Positions 25,059 through 32,608 of a DNA stretch of 42,228 nt are shown here, one piece after another (the first letter of the stretch is position 1; every line of letters starts with the position of its first letter). Origin of the DNA: Desmonostoc muscorum FACHB-395 (GTDB lineage: Bacteria; Cyanobacteriota; Cyanobacteriia; Cyanobacteriales; Nostocaceae). Location: the NCBI RefSeq assembly GCF_014698035.1, contig NZ_JACJSF010000070.1:1-42228 (forward strand), in the 5' to 3' direction. The notes beneath the pieces were generated by a model that was given only the letters and a program-made list of their open reading frames with translations, did not search any database and was not told the origin of the DNA. Both the position numbers and the translations under genes were made by a program.

Positions 25059-27095
25059 TTATCTAGATTTTAAATCAGCGATCGCACCTTTGGTCATAGC
25101 AGCAATAGCTTGATCTGTCGCTTTTGGCAAATGATAATATTTACCGCCTGCTGTTTGCGATAATTCTTTAGCAAAGCCAGTAGACACAAATTTACTTTCC
25201 GTATCAATTACTAATAGTTGCATCCCCAAAGCACGAATTCTAGCAGCAATTTCTAATAATTCTCCTTTGATATCTGGCTTTTCTCCTGGTTCAAGCTGTT
25301 CACCTAAAGAACGCGCTAAGGGAATATTACCCCGCCCATCGGTGATTGCTACAAGGACAACTTGCCCAATATCTCCACTCATCTGGGCATTTAGGCCAAC
25401 GCGCACAGCTTGAGTTAAACCATGCGCTAAGGGCGAACCCCCACCACAGGGCAACCTTTCCAAACGGTTACGCGCCAAAGCAATAGAACGTGTTGGAGGC
25501 AATAATACCTCTGCCTGTTCTCCCCGGAAAGGAATTAATGCTATTTGATCACGGTTTTGATAAGCTTCTGTTAACAATTGCATCACTGCACCTTTAGCCG
25601 ATTGCATTCGATTCAGGGCCATTGAGCCAGAAGCATCTACCACAAATACTACCAACGCCCCCGCTTTGCGTACCAGGCGTTTCGAGCGAATATCAGCCTG
25701 TTCGACAATAACTTTTCTATCTGGGTGTCTTTCTCTTCGTGATTTTTGATAAGGAGCAGCTGCTCTCAAGGTAGCATCTACTGCAATACGTCGCGCTTTT
25801 CCCTTGGGCAACATCGGCTTAATGTAGCGTCCCCTGTCATCAGAAAAGATGACACTGCGACTACCAGATTTACCTTGCCGCTTCGCCATTTGAGTAAAAT
25901 ACAGCACGTTGTCATCAAGGATTACCCCTTCTGGATCAAAGATAAATTCTTCCGGGATGCTAGGGGGTTCTTGCTCTTGATTTTCTTCTTTTTCTTCCTG
26001 TTCGTCTTGTTCTTCGTCTTCAGATTCGTCCTGGGGTTCTTCTTGATTTTGTTGCGGCGGCGGTGGAGGCGGAGGTGGTGCTTGATCGGGTGGTGGTGTC
26101 TGCACAACTGTGGCGCGTGGTACAATCACCAGTTCTACAGCACGGCGCAAATCTTCGGCATTAACTGTTGTTCGTCCCTCCAAAGCCGCAGCAGCTTTGG
26201 CAACTCGTGTGGCGAATAACTCGGCGCGATGTCCCTGAACTCCGCCGCGAATTGCCTCATCCACTAAGTAGGCAATTTGTTCGTGGGTGATGATTACTTC
26301 TTTCAACCATTCCCGCGCCAAGATGATTTGGGTTTTGAAGGAGTCTAAATCTTCGTTGTACTGTTTGAGAAAGTCTTGGGGAGATTTAGAATAAGCGATC
26401 GCTTGTTCAACTGCTTCTACTCTTTGGTCTAAGCCGAGTACACCGTCAGCAGAGAGTGCGATCGCAATTCTATCTAATAAATGCTCCCGTAATCCACCTT
26501 CTTCTGGGTTGTAGGTGGCAATAAATAGGGATTTGCACGGATGCTGAAAACTAATCCCTTCCCGTTCTATCTGGTTGCGTCCATCAGATAATACTGTTAG
26601 AAGCTGATTTGATATTTGGTCATCTAATAAATTAATTTCGTCTACGTACAGTACACCCCGGTTTGCTGTAGCAAGTAATCCAGGCTGAAAAATGGTATCA
26701 CCTTGTTTTACGGACTTTTCCACATCCACTGAACCTAATAGTCGGTCTTCAGTGATACCTAGAGGAATTTGCAAAAAAGGCGCAGGGATAATTTCGACGG
26801 GCACATCTTGAATGTCTTTATCTGCGTACTCCGCCAACAATTGATCGTCCCATTCTTCTGGGTGGTTGGGGTCACAATTACTGATTGAACCTTTGACAAC
26901 TTCAATCGGCGGTAGTAGAGCGTGGATAGCACGAGCCATTACAGATTTTGCCGTACCGCGACGACCTGCGATCACTACTCCTCCCAAACCAGGATCAACG
27001 GCTGCTAACAGCAAGGCTAATTTTATTGCTTCTTGACCGACTACGGCAGTTAAGGGAAAGGCAGTGATGGTGGGGTTGATAGTAGGCGCAGGCAT
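25059..27095 (-). CDS. chlD: Magnesium chelatase subunit D
   Basis: A 678-residue protein. The N-terminal AAA+ half (about 1-330) resembles ChlI, with AGRRGTAKS as Walker A and VLYVDEINLLDD as Walker B. A linker (about 335-385) has a Pro run, then Gln and a long Glu/Asp run, as expected for ChlD. The C-terminal von Willebrand A domain has a MIDAS with DASGSMAL, then T in LPPTRS and D in AITDGRGN. ChlD bridges the ChlI motor and ChlH to insert Mg into protoporphyrin IX, the first committed step to chlorophyll. Single gene, divergent from the Uma2 gene. Confidence 0.96.
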   Translation of the reverse strand: MPAPTINPTITAFPLTAVVGQEAIKLALLLAAVDPGLGGVVIAGRRGTAKSVMARAIHALLPPIEVVKGSISNCDPNHPEEWDDQLLAEYADKDIQDVPVEIIPAPFLQIPLGITEDRLLGSVDVEKSVKQGDTIFQPGLLATANRGVLYVDEINLLDDQISNQLLTVLSDGRNQIEREGISFQHPCKSLFIATYNPEEGGLREHLLDRIAIALSADGVLGLDQRVEAVEQAIAYSKSPQDFLKQYNEDLDSFKTQIILAREWLKEVIITHEQIAYLVDEAIRGGVQGHRAELFATRVAKAAAALEGRTTVNAEDLRRAVELVIVPRATVVQTPPPDQAPPPPPPPPQQNQEEPQDESEDEEQDEQEEKEENQEQEPPSIPEEFIFDPEGVILDDNVLYFTQMAKRQGKSGSRSVIFSDDRGRYIKPMLPKGKARRIAVDATLRAAAPYQKSRRERHPDRKVIVEQADIRSKRLVRKAGALVVFVVDASGSMALNRMQSAKGAVMQLLTEAYQNRDQIALIPFRGEQAEVLLPPTRSIALARNRLERLPCGGGSPLAHGLTQAVRVGLNAQMSGDIGQVVLVAITDGRGNIPLARSLGEQLEPGEKPDIKGELLEIAARIRALGMQLLVIDTESKFVSTGFAKELSQTAGGKYYHLPKATDQAIAAMTKGAIADLKSR

Positions 27096-27188
27096 TGTTT
27101 GCTTTCATAGCGAGTCTCGGCCTTTAGCATACCAATTTCTGGCACATTTAGAATATAAGTGCGATCGCAATGATAGAAAGGTAAGTTT

Positions 27189-27776
27189 ATGAGTATTGCT
27201 CAGGCTAAACGCTTCACGCTGGATGAATACCACAGACTTGGAGAATTGGGCTTTTTCCATGAAGATGACCACATTGAATTAATCAACGGGGAAATTATTG
27301 AAATGGCATCTAAAGGTAAAGCCCATGAAACTTGTTTAAGAAAACTGTGTAAGGAACTCCCCAAAATAATAGGAGACAAGGCTACTTTACAATCTCATGC
27401 ACCAATTACTTTACCACCTAACAGCGAACCTGAACCAGATTTTGCGATTGTTCAAAACCGAGATGATAATTATCTCTCGGCTCACCCTAAAGCGGCTGAT
27501 GTGTTATTGGTGATGGAAGTTTCCGATTCTTCTTTAGCTTATGATCAAGATGTGAAAATACCTCTCTATGCTAAAGCGGGTATTACTGATTATTGGATAT
27601 TCAATTTATTCGATAATTATTTGGAAGCTTACAGTGAACCATATCAGGATAATCAAGGCAGATATGGCTATTCAAATAAGCGAATTTTATTGTCAAATGA
27701 GGTAATAAGTTTTCCCTGCTTTCCTGATTTGTCTCTTGATTTAGCTAAGGTGTTTCCGCCAAAGCTTAATTTTTAA
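27189..27776 (+). CDS. Uma2 family (DUF820) putative endonuclease
   Basis: A 195-residue protein of the cyanobacteria-expanded Uma2 group. It shows FTLDEYHRLGELGFF, DHIELINGEII, EPEPDFAIV (Asp84) and LLVMEVSDSSLAYDQDVKIP with Glu110. These make a PD-(D/E)XK-like core, with E-V-S in place of E-x-K and a Lys further on (Lys123); this variation is usual in the family. KAGITDYWIFNL is the typical C-terminal motif. Biological function is unknown; many copies occur per Nostoc genome. It is followed 43 bases later by a second nuclease-fold gene in the same direction. Confidence 0.88.
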   Translation: MSIAQAKRFTLDEYHRLGELGFFHEDDHIELINGEIIEMASKGKAHETCLRKLCKELPKIIGDKATLQSHAPITLPPNSEPEPDFAIVQNRDDNYLSAHPKAADVLLVMEVSDSSLAYDQDVKIPLYAKAGITDYWIFNLFDNYLEAYSEPYQDNQGRYGYSNKRILLSNEVISFPCFPDLSLDLAKVFPPKLNF

Positions 27777-27819
27777 AATTTGTTATAGTATTCAGTCATA
27801 AGACAAAGGAGTAAGTTTT

Positions 27820-28428
27820 ATGGCTTATAGTGATTTTAAACTTATTGAAGTTATTGAGTCTTTTGGGTTAGTGATCCAGGAATCATCTGGACTATTCGCA
27901 AATGTCCAGGAGCAAGACTGTAGTGATTTATTATCTACTATTCTTAAGGAGAATGTTGATTTAGCAGTAGCGATAAGTTCTGAAAAGGCTCGTAGTGAAA
28001 TGATAATAAGTCCAATTTTATTAGAAATTAGACGCAAATTTAATTATGAAATCAGCTTTTTTTCGGGAGTAGATTTTACTGTTGATAGTCAACGAGGATT
28101 AAATGGCTTTTGTGATTTTATTTTGAGTCTTTCTTCGGAGCAGTTACTTGTACGCAGTCCGGTGATTGTCTTAGTAGAAAGTAAAAATGAGAATTTGAGG
28201 TCTGGTTTAGCGCAATGTATTGCCGAAATGGTAGCTGCTCAGTTATTTAACGAAAGAGGTGGAAATAAAATTAAAGCTATATATGGTGCTGTTACTATAG
28301 GTACGCTCTGGCAATTTCTTAAACTTGAAGGCAATGTCGTTTTGATTGATTTGAGCGAATATTATATTAAAGATATAAAGAAAATTTTAGGTATTTTGTA
28401 TAGTGCGATCGCGCAAAGTAAGCTATAG
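27820..28428 (+). CDS. Putative PD-(D/E)XK nuclease-fold protein
   Basis: A 202-residue protein. The core GFCDFILSLS (Asp99) followed by VIVLVESKNENLRSGLAQCI (Glu120-x-Lys122, then Gln132) matches the D...ExK active site with a following helix, the pattern of restriction-endonuclease-like folds. AGGAG lies close upstream of the ATG (a few bases into AAGGAGTAAGTTTTATG). No helix-turn-helix or membrane helix is seen. It is in the same direction as Uma2 before it and the HEPN-RNase III gene after it (73 bases), so cotranscription is possible. I do not know a named family. Confidence 0.65.
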   Translation: MAYSDFKLIEVIESFGLVIQESSGLFANVQEQDCSDLLSTILKENVDLAVAISSEKARSEMIISPILLEIRRKFNYEISFFSGVDFTVDSQRGLNGFCDFILSLSSEQLLVRSPVIVLVESKNENLRSGLAQCIAEMVAAQLFNERGGNKIKAIYGAVTIGTLWQFLKLEGNVVLIDLSEYYIKDIKKILGILYSAIAQSKL

Positions 28429-28501
28429 ATTATTTATTAGGTTGAATATTATTGACACTACTATTCAGTTATCTTGGGAACCATACAAATAAAATACCTC
28501 A

Positions 28502-29695
28502 ATGGCTATTAGTAATCGCAACAGAATCGAGAGTGCTTTAATTTATTTAAATCAGGGTCTACACCCCTATTTTGAGCAGGAAATGCGGAAAGTCCACGGT
28601 GAACGCTGGCTGGATATAGCCACATCCTGTCTATCTGATAACCAAAGTCTAAAGCGTAACCCAGAAGACATTCTGCACGATGATATTTCGGAATTACTAA
28701 AAGTAATAATCGGACAATGGAATCAGGTCTTCAAAAGGAAACTGGGTCATGGAGAACGTGCCTTAGTTAGCGAAATTATGGAAGTTCGCAACAAATGGGC
28801 GCATGAAATTAATGGAAAGCGTTTCTCTACTGATGATACTTATCGCGCACTTGATAGTATTGCTCGACTTCTCAAAGCTATTTCAGCATCAGAGGCAGAT
28901 ATTGTAGAAAAGCAGAAGCAAGAAGTTTTGCGATCTCTTTCTCCGAAACAAGCCGAAGAAGTTCGCATCAGAGAAAGCTTAGATGAACTACTAATACAAT
29001 TGCCTTTTCAAGATGCATCTTTCCTGCTTCGCGCACTCACTCACACATCGTATATGCATGAAAACCCTAATTCAGGTGAAGATAATGAGCGACTTGAGTT
29101 CCTGGGTGATGCCTTACTAAATTTTTTAAGTGGTGAGTATCTTTATCGTCGATATCCTGAGAAAAAAGAGGGCGAACTAACACCTTTACGTTCTCGGCTA
29201 GTGGATAAGCCGCAGTTAGCAAAATTTGCTGTTAGGTTAAATTTGGGTAAATGGATACGGCTAGGTAATGGTGCAGAAAAAGATGGAGGACGCACACAAT
29301 CTAGATTGCTCAGTAACACTTTTGAAGCGATTATCGGTGCGTATTTTTTAGATTCGGGAACTGAGTCAGTACGAGATTTTGTAGAACCATTGTTTGATTC
29401 AGTCATAGCTGAAAACCTATCCATCTCTCATAAGTCTGATAGTAACACCAACAATTTTGTAATTGTAGACTCAAAAAATCGCTTTCAGGAATGGGTGCAA
29501 CGCAACGTTACCCCCACTCCCCCTAAATATTTCACAGAACAAATAGGTGGCCCTTCTCATGCACCAGAATTCATCGCCAAAGTATTGGTAGATGAAAAAA
29601 TTTATGGCGAAGGTAAGGGACGCAATAAGAGAGATGCAGAGAAAGCTGCTGCTGAGGATGCGCTAGCTGAGTTGAAAAAAAAAGGGTTGTTGTAA
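28502..29695 (+). CDS. Ribonuclease III fused to an N-terminal Swt1-type HEPN domain
   Basis: A 397-residue protein, much longer than ordinary RNase III (about 225). Residues 1-140 read as an Swt1-family HEPN domain: SNRNRIESALIYLNQGLHPY, WNQVFKRKLGHGERALVSEI, then VRNKWAHE with the RX4H motif (Arg96, His101) and the tail TDDTYRALDSIARLL. HEPN domains are often RNases. Residues 155-310 are the RNase III domain with NERLEFLGDALL (Glu196, Glu199, Asp203) and EGELTPLRS. The second metal site reads SNTFEAIIG, with Asn272 where E. coli has Asp114, and Glu275 kept. Residues 325-395 are a double-strand RNA-binding domain (NRFQEWVQRN...KVLVDEKIYGEGKGRNKRDA). It lies downstream of two nuclease-fold genes. 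It could be a housekeeping or a defence RNase. Confidence 0.85.
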   Translation: MAISNRNRIESALIYLNQGLHPYFEQEMRKVHGERWLDIATSCLSDNQSLKRNPEDILHDDISELLKVIIGQWNQVFKRKLGHGERALVSEIMEVRNKWAHEINGKRFSTDDTYRALDSIARLLKAISASEADIVEKQKQEVLRSLSPKQAEEVRIRESLDELLIQLPFQDASFLLRALTHTSYMHENPNSGEDNERLEFLGDALLNFLSGEYLYRRYPEKKEGELTPLRSRLVDKPQLAKFAVRLNLGKWIRLGNGAEKDGGRTQSRLLSNTFEAIIGAYFLDSGTESVRDFVEPLFDSVIAENLSISHKSDSNTNNFVIVDSKNRFQEWVQRNVTPTPPKYFTEQIGGPSHAPEFIAKVLVDEKIYGEGKGRNKRDAEKAAAEDALAELKKKGLL

Positions 29696-29753
29696 AAATG
29701 TTTTTTGATTTCACGCAGAGGTGTAGACAAAAATTTTACGTCTTGGCGCGAAA

Positions 29754-30944
29754 TCAACTCTCTATTTGTAAGGGAAAAATTACAGTGAAGGTAGAACCAA
29801 CTCCTACTTCAGAAACTAGGTTAATTGTACCTTGTAGTAATTTTACTAACCGCGAAACGATCGCTAACCCCAATCCTGTACTATCGGGTAGATAAGGACG
29901 ATCGCTAAAACTGACCCGAAAGTAGGGTTCAAATATCTGGGCTTGGTTTTCTGGTGCAATGCCAATTCCAGTGTCAGAAACTGCGATCGCCCATCTCTGG
30001 TTCTCCAACACCTGACACATTATAATAATAGTCCCCGACTCTGTATAGCGAATTGCATTACTAATAAGATTTGTAATAATTTGTTGGCATTGAAAAGGAT
30101 CTGTGATTAATTCTTTGGGAGCGCGATCGCAATCTACTACGACTTTTAAATTTTTCCCAACAGCTAAAGGTTCCAACATTTCACAGATATTATTGATTAA
30201 TTCACTCACATCAGTGGGTGCTAGTTGAAGTTTTATCTGTCCTGCTTCATAGCGCGAAAGTTCTAATACATCGTTAATTAGGTGGAGTAATTGTCTACCG
30301 TTACGTAATACCCGCTCAATATGTTCTAAATTAGCTGAAGTGTCTTTTATCTGTGTCTTGCGTCGCTGTTGGCGTAAAAACAGATCCGAGTAACCAATAA
30401 TGGAAGTTAGAGGATGTTTCAATTCGTGGGCTAGTTGCGAAAGATACTCTTGATTGGCGCTCATTAAGCGCGTAAGTTCTTCATTGTGGAGCGTTAGTGA
30501 TAACTGCAACTGCTGTAATTCTCGCAACCGCTCTTCAACATAACTCTTAAAACATCGAGCGATCGCTTCGTCTATGATAGCGTCAATCAAACGCATAGAA
30601 CGAATTATATCTACAGGTGTTCCCTCTAATAAATCTGCTTGTAGAGCATCAAATATTACTGTTCGCAGCAGATGATATTCTCTGGCAATTTCTGCTGGGT
30701 CAAAGCCTTGTTCGGCTCGAATAGCTCCATGCTGAAAACTAGCAGTAACTATTGACTCAATATCATTCTCCTGAGATTTTGAAAGCACTGTTACCATTGC
30801 TTGTAAAACATCAGGGACATGATCTTTTACTGCTGTATAAGATAGGTCATCAGCACTTTCAATCCGTCTATCCTTGCGAACTGCTGTAACCCATTTATCG
30901 AGGATGGTGTCCGTTTTTTCAGCCAGTACTTGACTAAAATCCAT
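29754..30944 (-). CDS. Orphan sensor histidine kinase with RsbR-type N-terminal domain
   Basis: From ATG 30944 (MDFSQVLAEKTDTILDKWVT) it has 396 residues; an upstream in-frame ATG at 30977 adds 11 residues, and neither has a clear ribosome site. Residues about 1-150 resemble the helical RsbRD N-terminal domain (W---VR-D, then FQHGAIRAEQGFDPAEIARE). A coiled stretch (RLRELQQLQLSL) leads to the HisKA box HELKHPLTSIIGYS with His173. The HATPase has N-box NLISNAIRY, DTGIGIAPENQAQIF and GLGLAIVSRL. There is no membrane helix, so it is a cytoplasmic sensor. No response regulator gene is adjacent, so the partner is unknown. Confidence 0.88.
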   Translation of the reverse strand: MDFSQVLAEKTDTILDKWVTAVRKDRRIESADDLSYTAVKDHVPDVLQAMVTVLSKSQENDIESIVTASFQHGAIRAEQGFDPAEIAREYHLLRTVIFDALQADLLEGTPVDIIRSMRLIDAIIDEAIARCFKSYVEERLRELQQLQLSLTLHNEELTRLMSANQEYLSQLAHELKHPLTSIIGYSDLFLRQQRRKTQIKDTSANLEHIERVLRNGRQLLHLINDVLELSRYEAGQIKLQLAPTDVSELINNICEMLEPLAVGKNLKVVVDCDRAPKELITDPFQCQQIITNLISNAIRYTESGTIIIMCQVLENQRWAIAVSDTGIGIAPENQAQIFEPYFRVSFSDRPYLPDSTGLGLAIVSRLVKLLQGTINLVSEVGVGSTFTVIFPLQIES

Positions 30945-31371
30945 TATGTTAAATTCAGCTAGGAGATAGATGAGCAAACTGCCATATCCAATTAGTTTAG
31001 CGATTGCAGTGGTCTTTTACCAAGTTTAAGAATTTAATTCACCTACCAAAAGAAATACATTCTGTATATTCGTTTGTTTGCAGGTTAACTCCCCGTATAT
31101 AAAAACTTTAAAGTATAATATATTTAGTATTAAGAAATATTAAGCAAATGGTTAACAATATTAATGCTTGACTTAACTATATTATTTAGCTTTGTATGCA
31201 AGGAATTCACCTACAACAAGACTAAAAATATAAATTTTATTTATTCCGAAAAATCAAGGTGATGTGCTAAATTGCGGTATTAAAATAAACAATATTTATC
31301 ATCGAACAGATGGCTTTTACCGAGCATCAATGTTATATTGTGCATAATTTAGTATCCATTAGAGTAAGTCA
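30945..31371. other. AT-rich gap between the histidine kinase and riboswitch 1
   Basis: About 425 bases without genes. It must contain the kinase promoter (minus strand) and the promoter of the ABC operon. TGTGCATAATTT at 31340-31350 could be an extended -10 with transcription starting shortly before the riboswitch, but no good -35 is present. Nothing else is recognised. Confidence 0.4.
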
Positions 31372-31557
31372 GCCTAATTCAGCGTGTCACAGTGCATAAC
31401 GCTGGAGCGGAGGAACCAAATTGTGGGGCGTATCTCATAGAAAGTGAAGAGTTAAAAGTGATAAGTGAAGAGTTAACTCAGCACTTAACACTCGGTACTC
31501 AGCACTCTAAAAAGAAGGGCATCTCTCAGCCCTAGCCCGTCAGCTAACTTCGTAGGC
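31372..31557 (+). promoter_or_regulatory. ydaO/yuaA-type c-di-AMP riboswitch 1, upstream of the ABC transporter operon
   Basis: The conserved parts occur in order: GCCTAATTC (31372-31380), GCGGAGGAACCA, TGGGGCGTATCTC, CCTAGCCCGTCAGCTAAC, then CGTAGGC ending at 31557. GCCTA pairs with TAGGC to close the outer helix. These blocks match the ydaO aptamer, which binds cyclic di-AMP and usually turns expression off. The permease ATG is 114 bases downstream. A repeat-like insert fills the variable arm. No classic terminator stem is evident after the aptamer, so the mode of control is open. Confidence 0.85.
31436..31513 (+). repeat. Short-repeat insertion in the variable arm of riboswitch 1
   Basis: About 78 bases built of GTGAAGAGTTAAAAGTG / AGTGAAGAGTTAACTC and ACTCAGCACTTAACACTC / GTACTCAGCACTC units, typical of Nostoc intergenic repeats and partly self-complementary. 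Riboswitch 2 has only about 20 bases at the same place. Confidence 0.6.
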
Positions 31558-31670
31558 ATTGGGAGGAGACTGAAGAGACGGCATTTTTATAATGTTCCGA
31601 TCTCATCGGTGTCCAAGGCTGGTACTGCTCGGATTTCTTGTACCTGCACTTAAATCTGTTGAGGTCGTAA

Positions 31671-32522
31671 ATGATATTTCAACTAAATTTGGTTGCGATC
31701 GCAGCGATCGCAACACAAGCTGCGTGGAAAAAGACAAAACCTGTCATCCTCAGAGATGTATTTATTTTACCAGTATTGGGATTCTTGGGAATAATTGTGC
31801 TGTGGTGGATTATTGCACTTGCCAACGATGAATTAATGCCCACCCCACCAGAAGCGCTCATTGCTAATCTAGACTACATCTTAAATCCCTTCTACCAAAG
31901 AGGCCCAGGTAACTTGGGAATTGGTTGGTTGTTGATCGCAAGTCTGCGCCGGGTATTACTGGGTTTTTTGTTAGGTGCGGTAGTAGCGATTCCTGTGGGG
32001 TTTTTAATTGGGATGTCCAGACCGGCAATGCTAGCCCTCAATCCCATCATTCAAATTTTTAAACCTGTATCACCCTTAGCTTGGCTTCCTATCGCCTTAG
32101 CAATTTTCAATTTAGCAGATCCTTCAGCCATTTTTGTCATTTTCATTACCTCCTTATGGCCGACAATTATTAATACCGCTTTAGGAGTTTCTAGCGTTCC
32201 CAAAGATTATTTAGATGTGGCACAAGTGCTAGAAATGCCTCGTTGGAGGCGGATTACCAAAATAATTTGGCCTGCAAGTTTACCGTATATTTTTACAGGT
32301 TTACGAATTAGTTTAGGCATAGCTTGGCTAGTAATCGTCGCCGTGGAAATGCTTACAGGTGGTATTGGTATCGGCTTTTTCGTCTGGGATGAATGGAGTC
32401 GTTTAAACCTAAGTTCAGTGTTTTTAGCTGTGTTCATAATTGGCTTAACTGGATTAATTTTGGATTACGCCGTGGGCAAACTCGAAGAATTAGTAACCCA
32501 TCGTCCGAAAACTTCCAACTAA
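31671..32522 (+). CDS. ABC transporter permease, NrtB/CmpB-like
   Basis: A 283-residue protein; ATG 31671 has GAGG six bases upstream. It shows about six helices and the binding-protein-dependent transport fold: PLAWLPIALAIFNLADPSAI, then SVPKDYLDVAQVLEMPRWRR (the EAA-like loop) and WPASLPYIFTGLRISLGIAW. This is close to nitrate/bicarbonate-type NrtB/CmpB permeases in the inner membrane. The substrate cannot be read from the permease. It is the first gene of a three-gene set (permease, binding protein, ATPase) behind the c-di-AMP riboswitch. The usual fused ATPase-binding protein NrtC is not present. Confidence 0.88.
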   Translation: MIFQLNLVAIAAIATQAAWKKTKPVILRDVFILPVLGFLGIIVLWWIIALANDELMPTPPEALIANLDYILNPFYQRGPGNLGIGWLLIASLRRVLLGFLLGAVVAIPVGFLIGMSRPAMLALNPIIQIFKPVSPLAWLPIALAIFNLADPSAIFVIFITSLWPTIINTALGVSSVPKDYLDVAQVLEMPRWRRITKIIWPASLPYIFTGLRISLGIAWLVIVAVEMLTGGIGIGFFVWDEWSRLNLSSVFLAVFIIGLTGLILDYAVGKLEELVTHRPKTSN

Positions 32523-32608
32523 CCAGATTTGATTGTAATCAAAATAGCAAGATGTAACCAGACTCTGCGCTTCTGCGTGAGCAATTCATCACCAATGGAG
32601 CTATAAAA

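Noticed and set aside
25922..26219. Open frames opposite the chlD linker (Lys/Arg-rich and Phe/Leu-rich)
   Set aside because: They mirror the Pro, Gln and Glu/Asp runs of ChlD and are composition artefacts.
31372..31557. Cobalamin or guanidine riboswitch
   Set aside because: The block order GGAGGAACC ... CCCGTCAGCTAAC ... GTAGGC fits ydaO; no B12 box or guanidine-I core was found.
31592..31831. Plus-strand 79-codon frame before the permease
   Set aside because: Overlaps the permease gene in another frame, begins in the leader after the riboswitch, and shows no family features.
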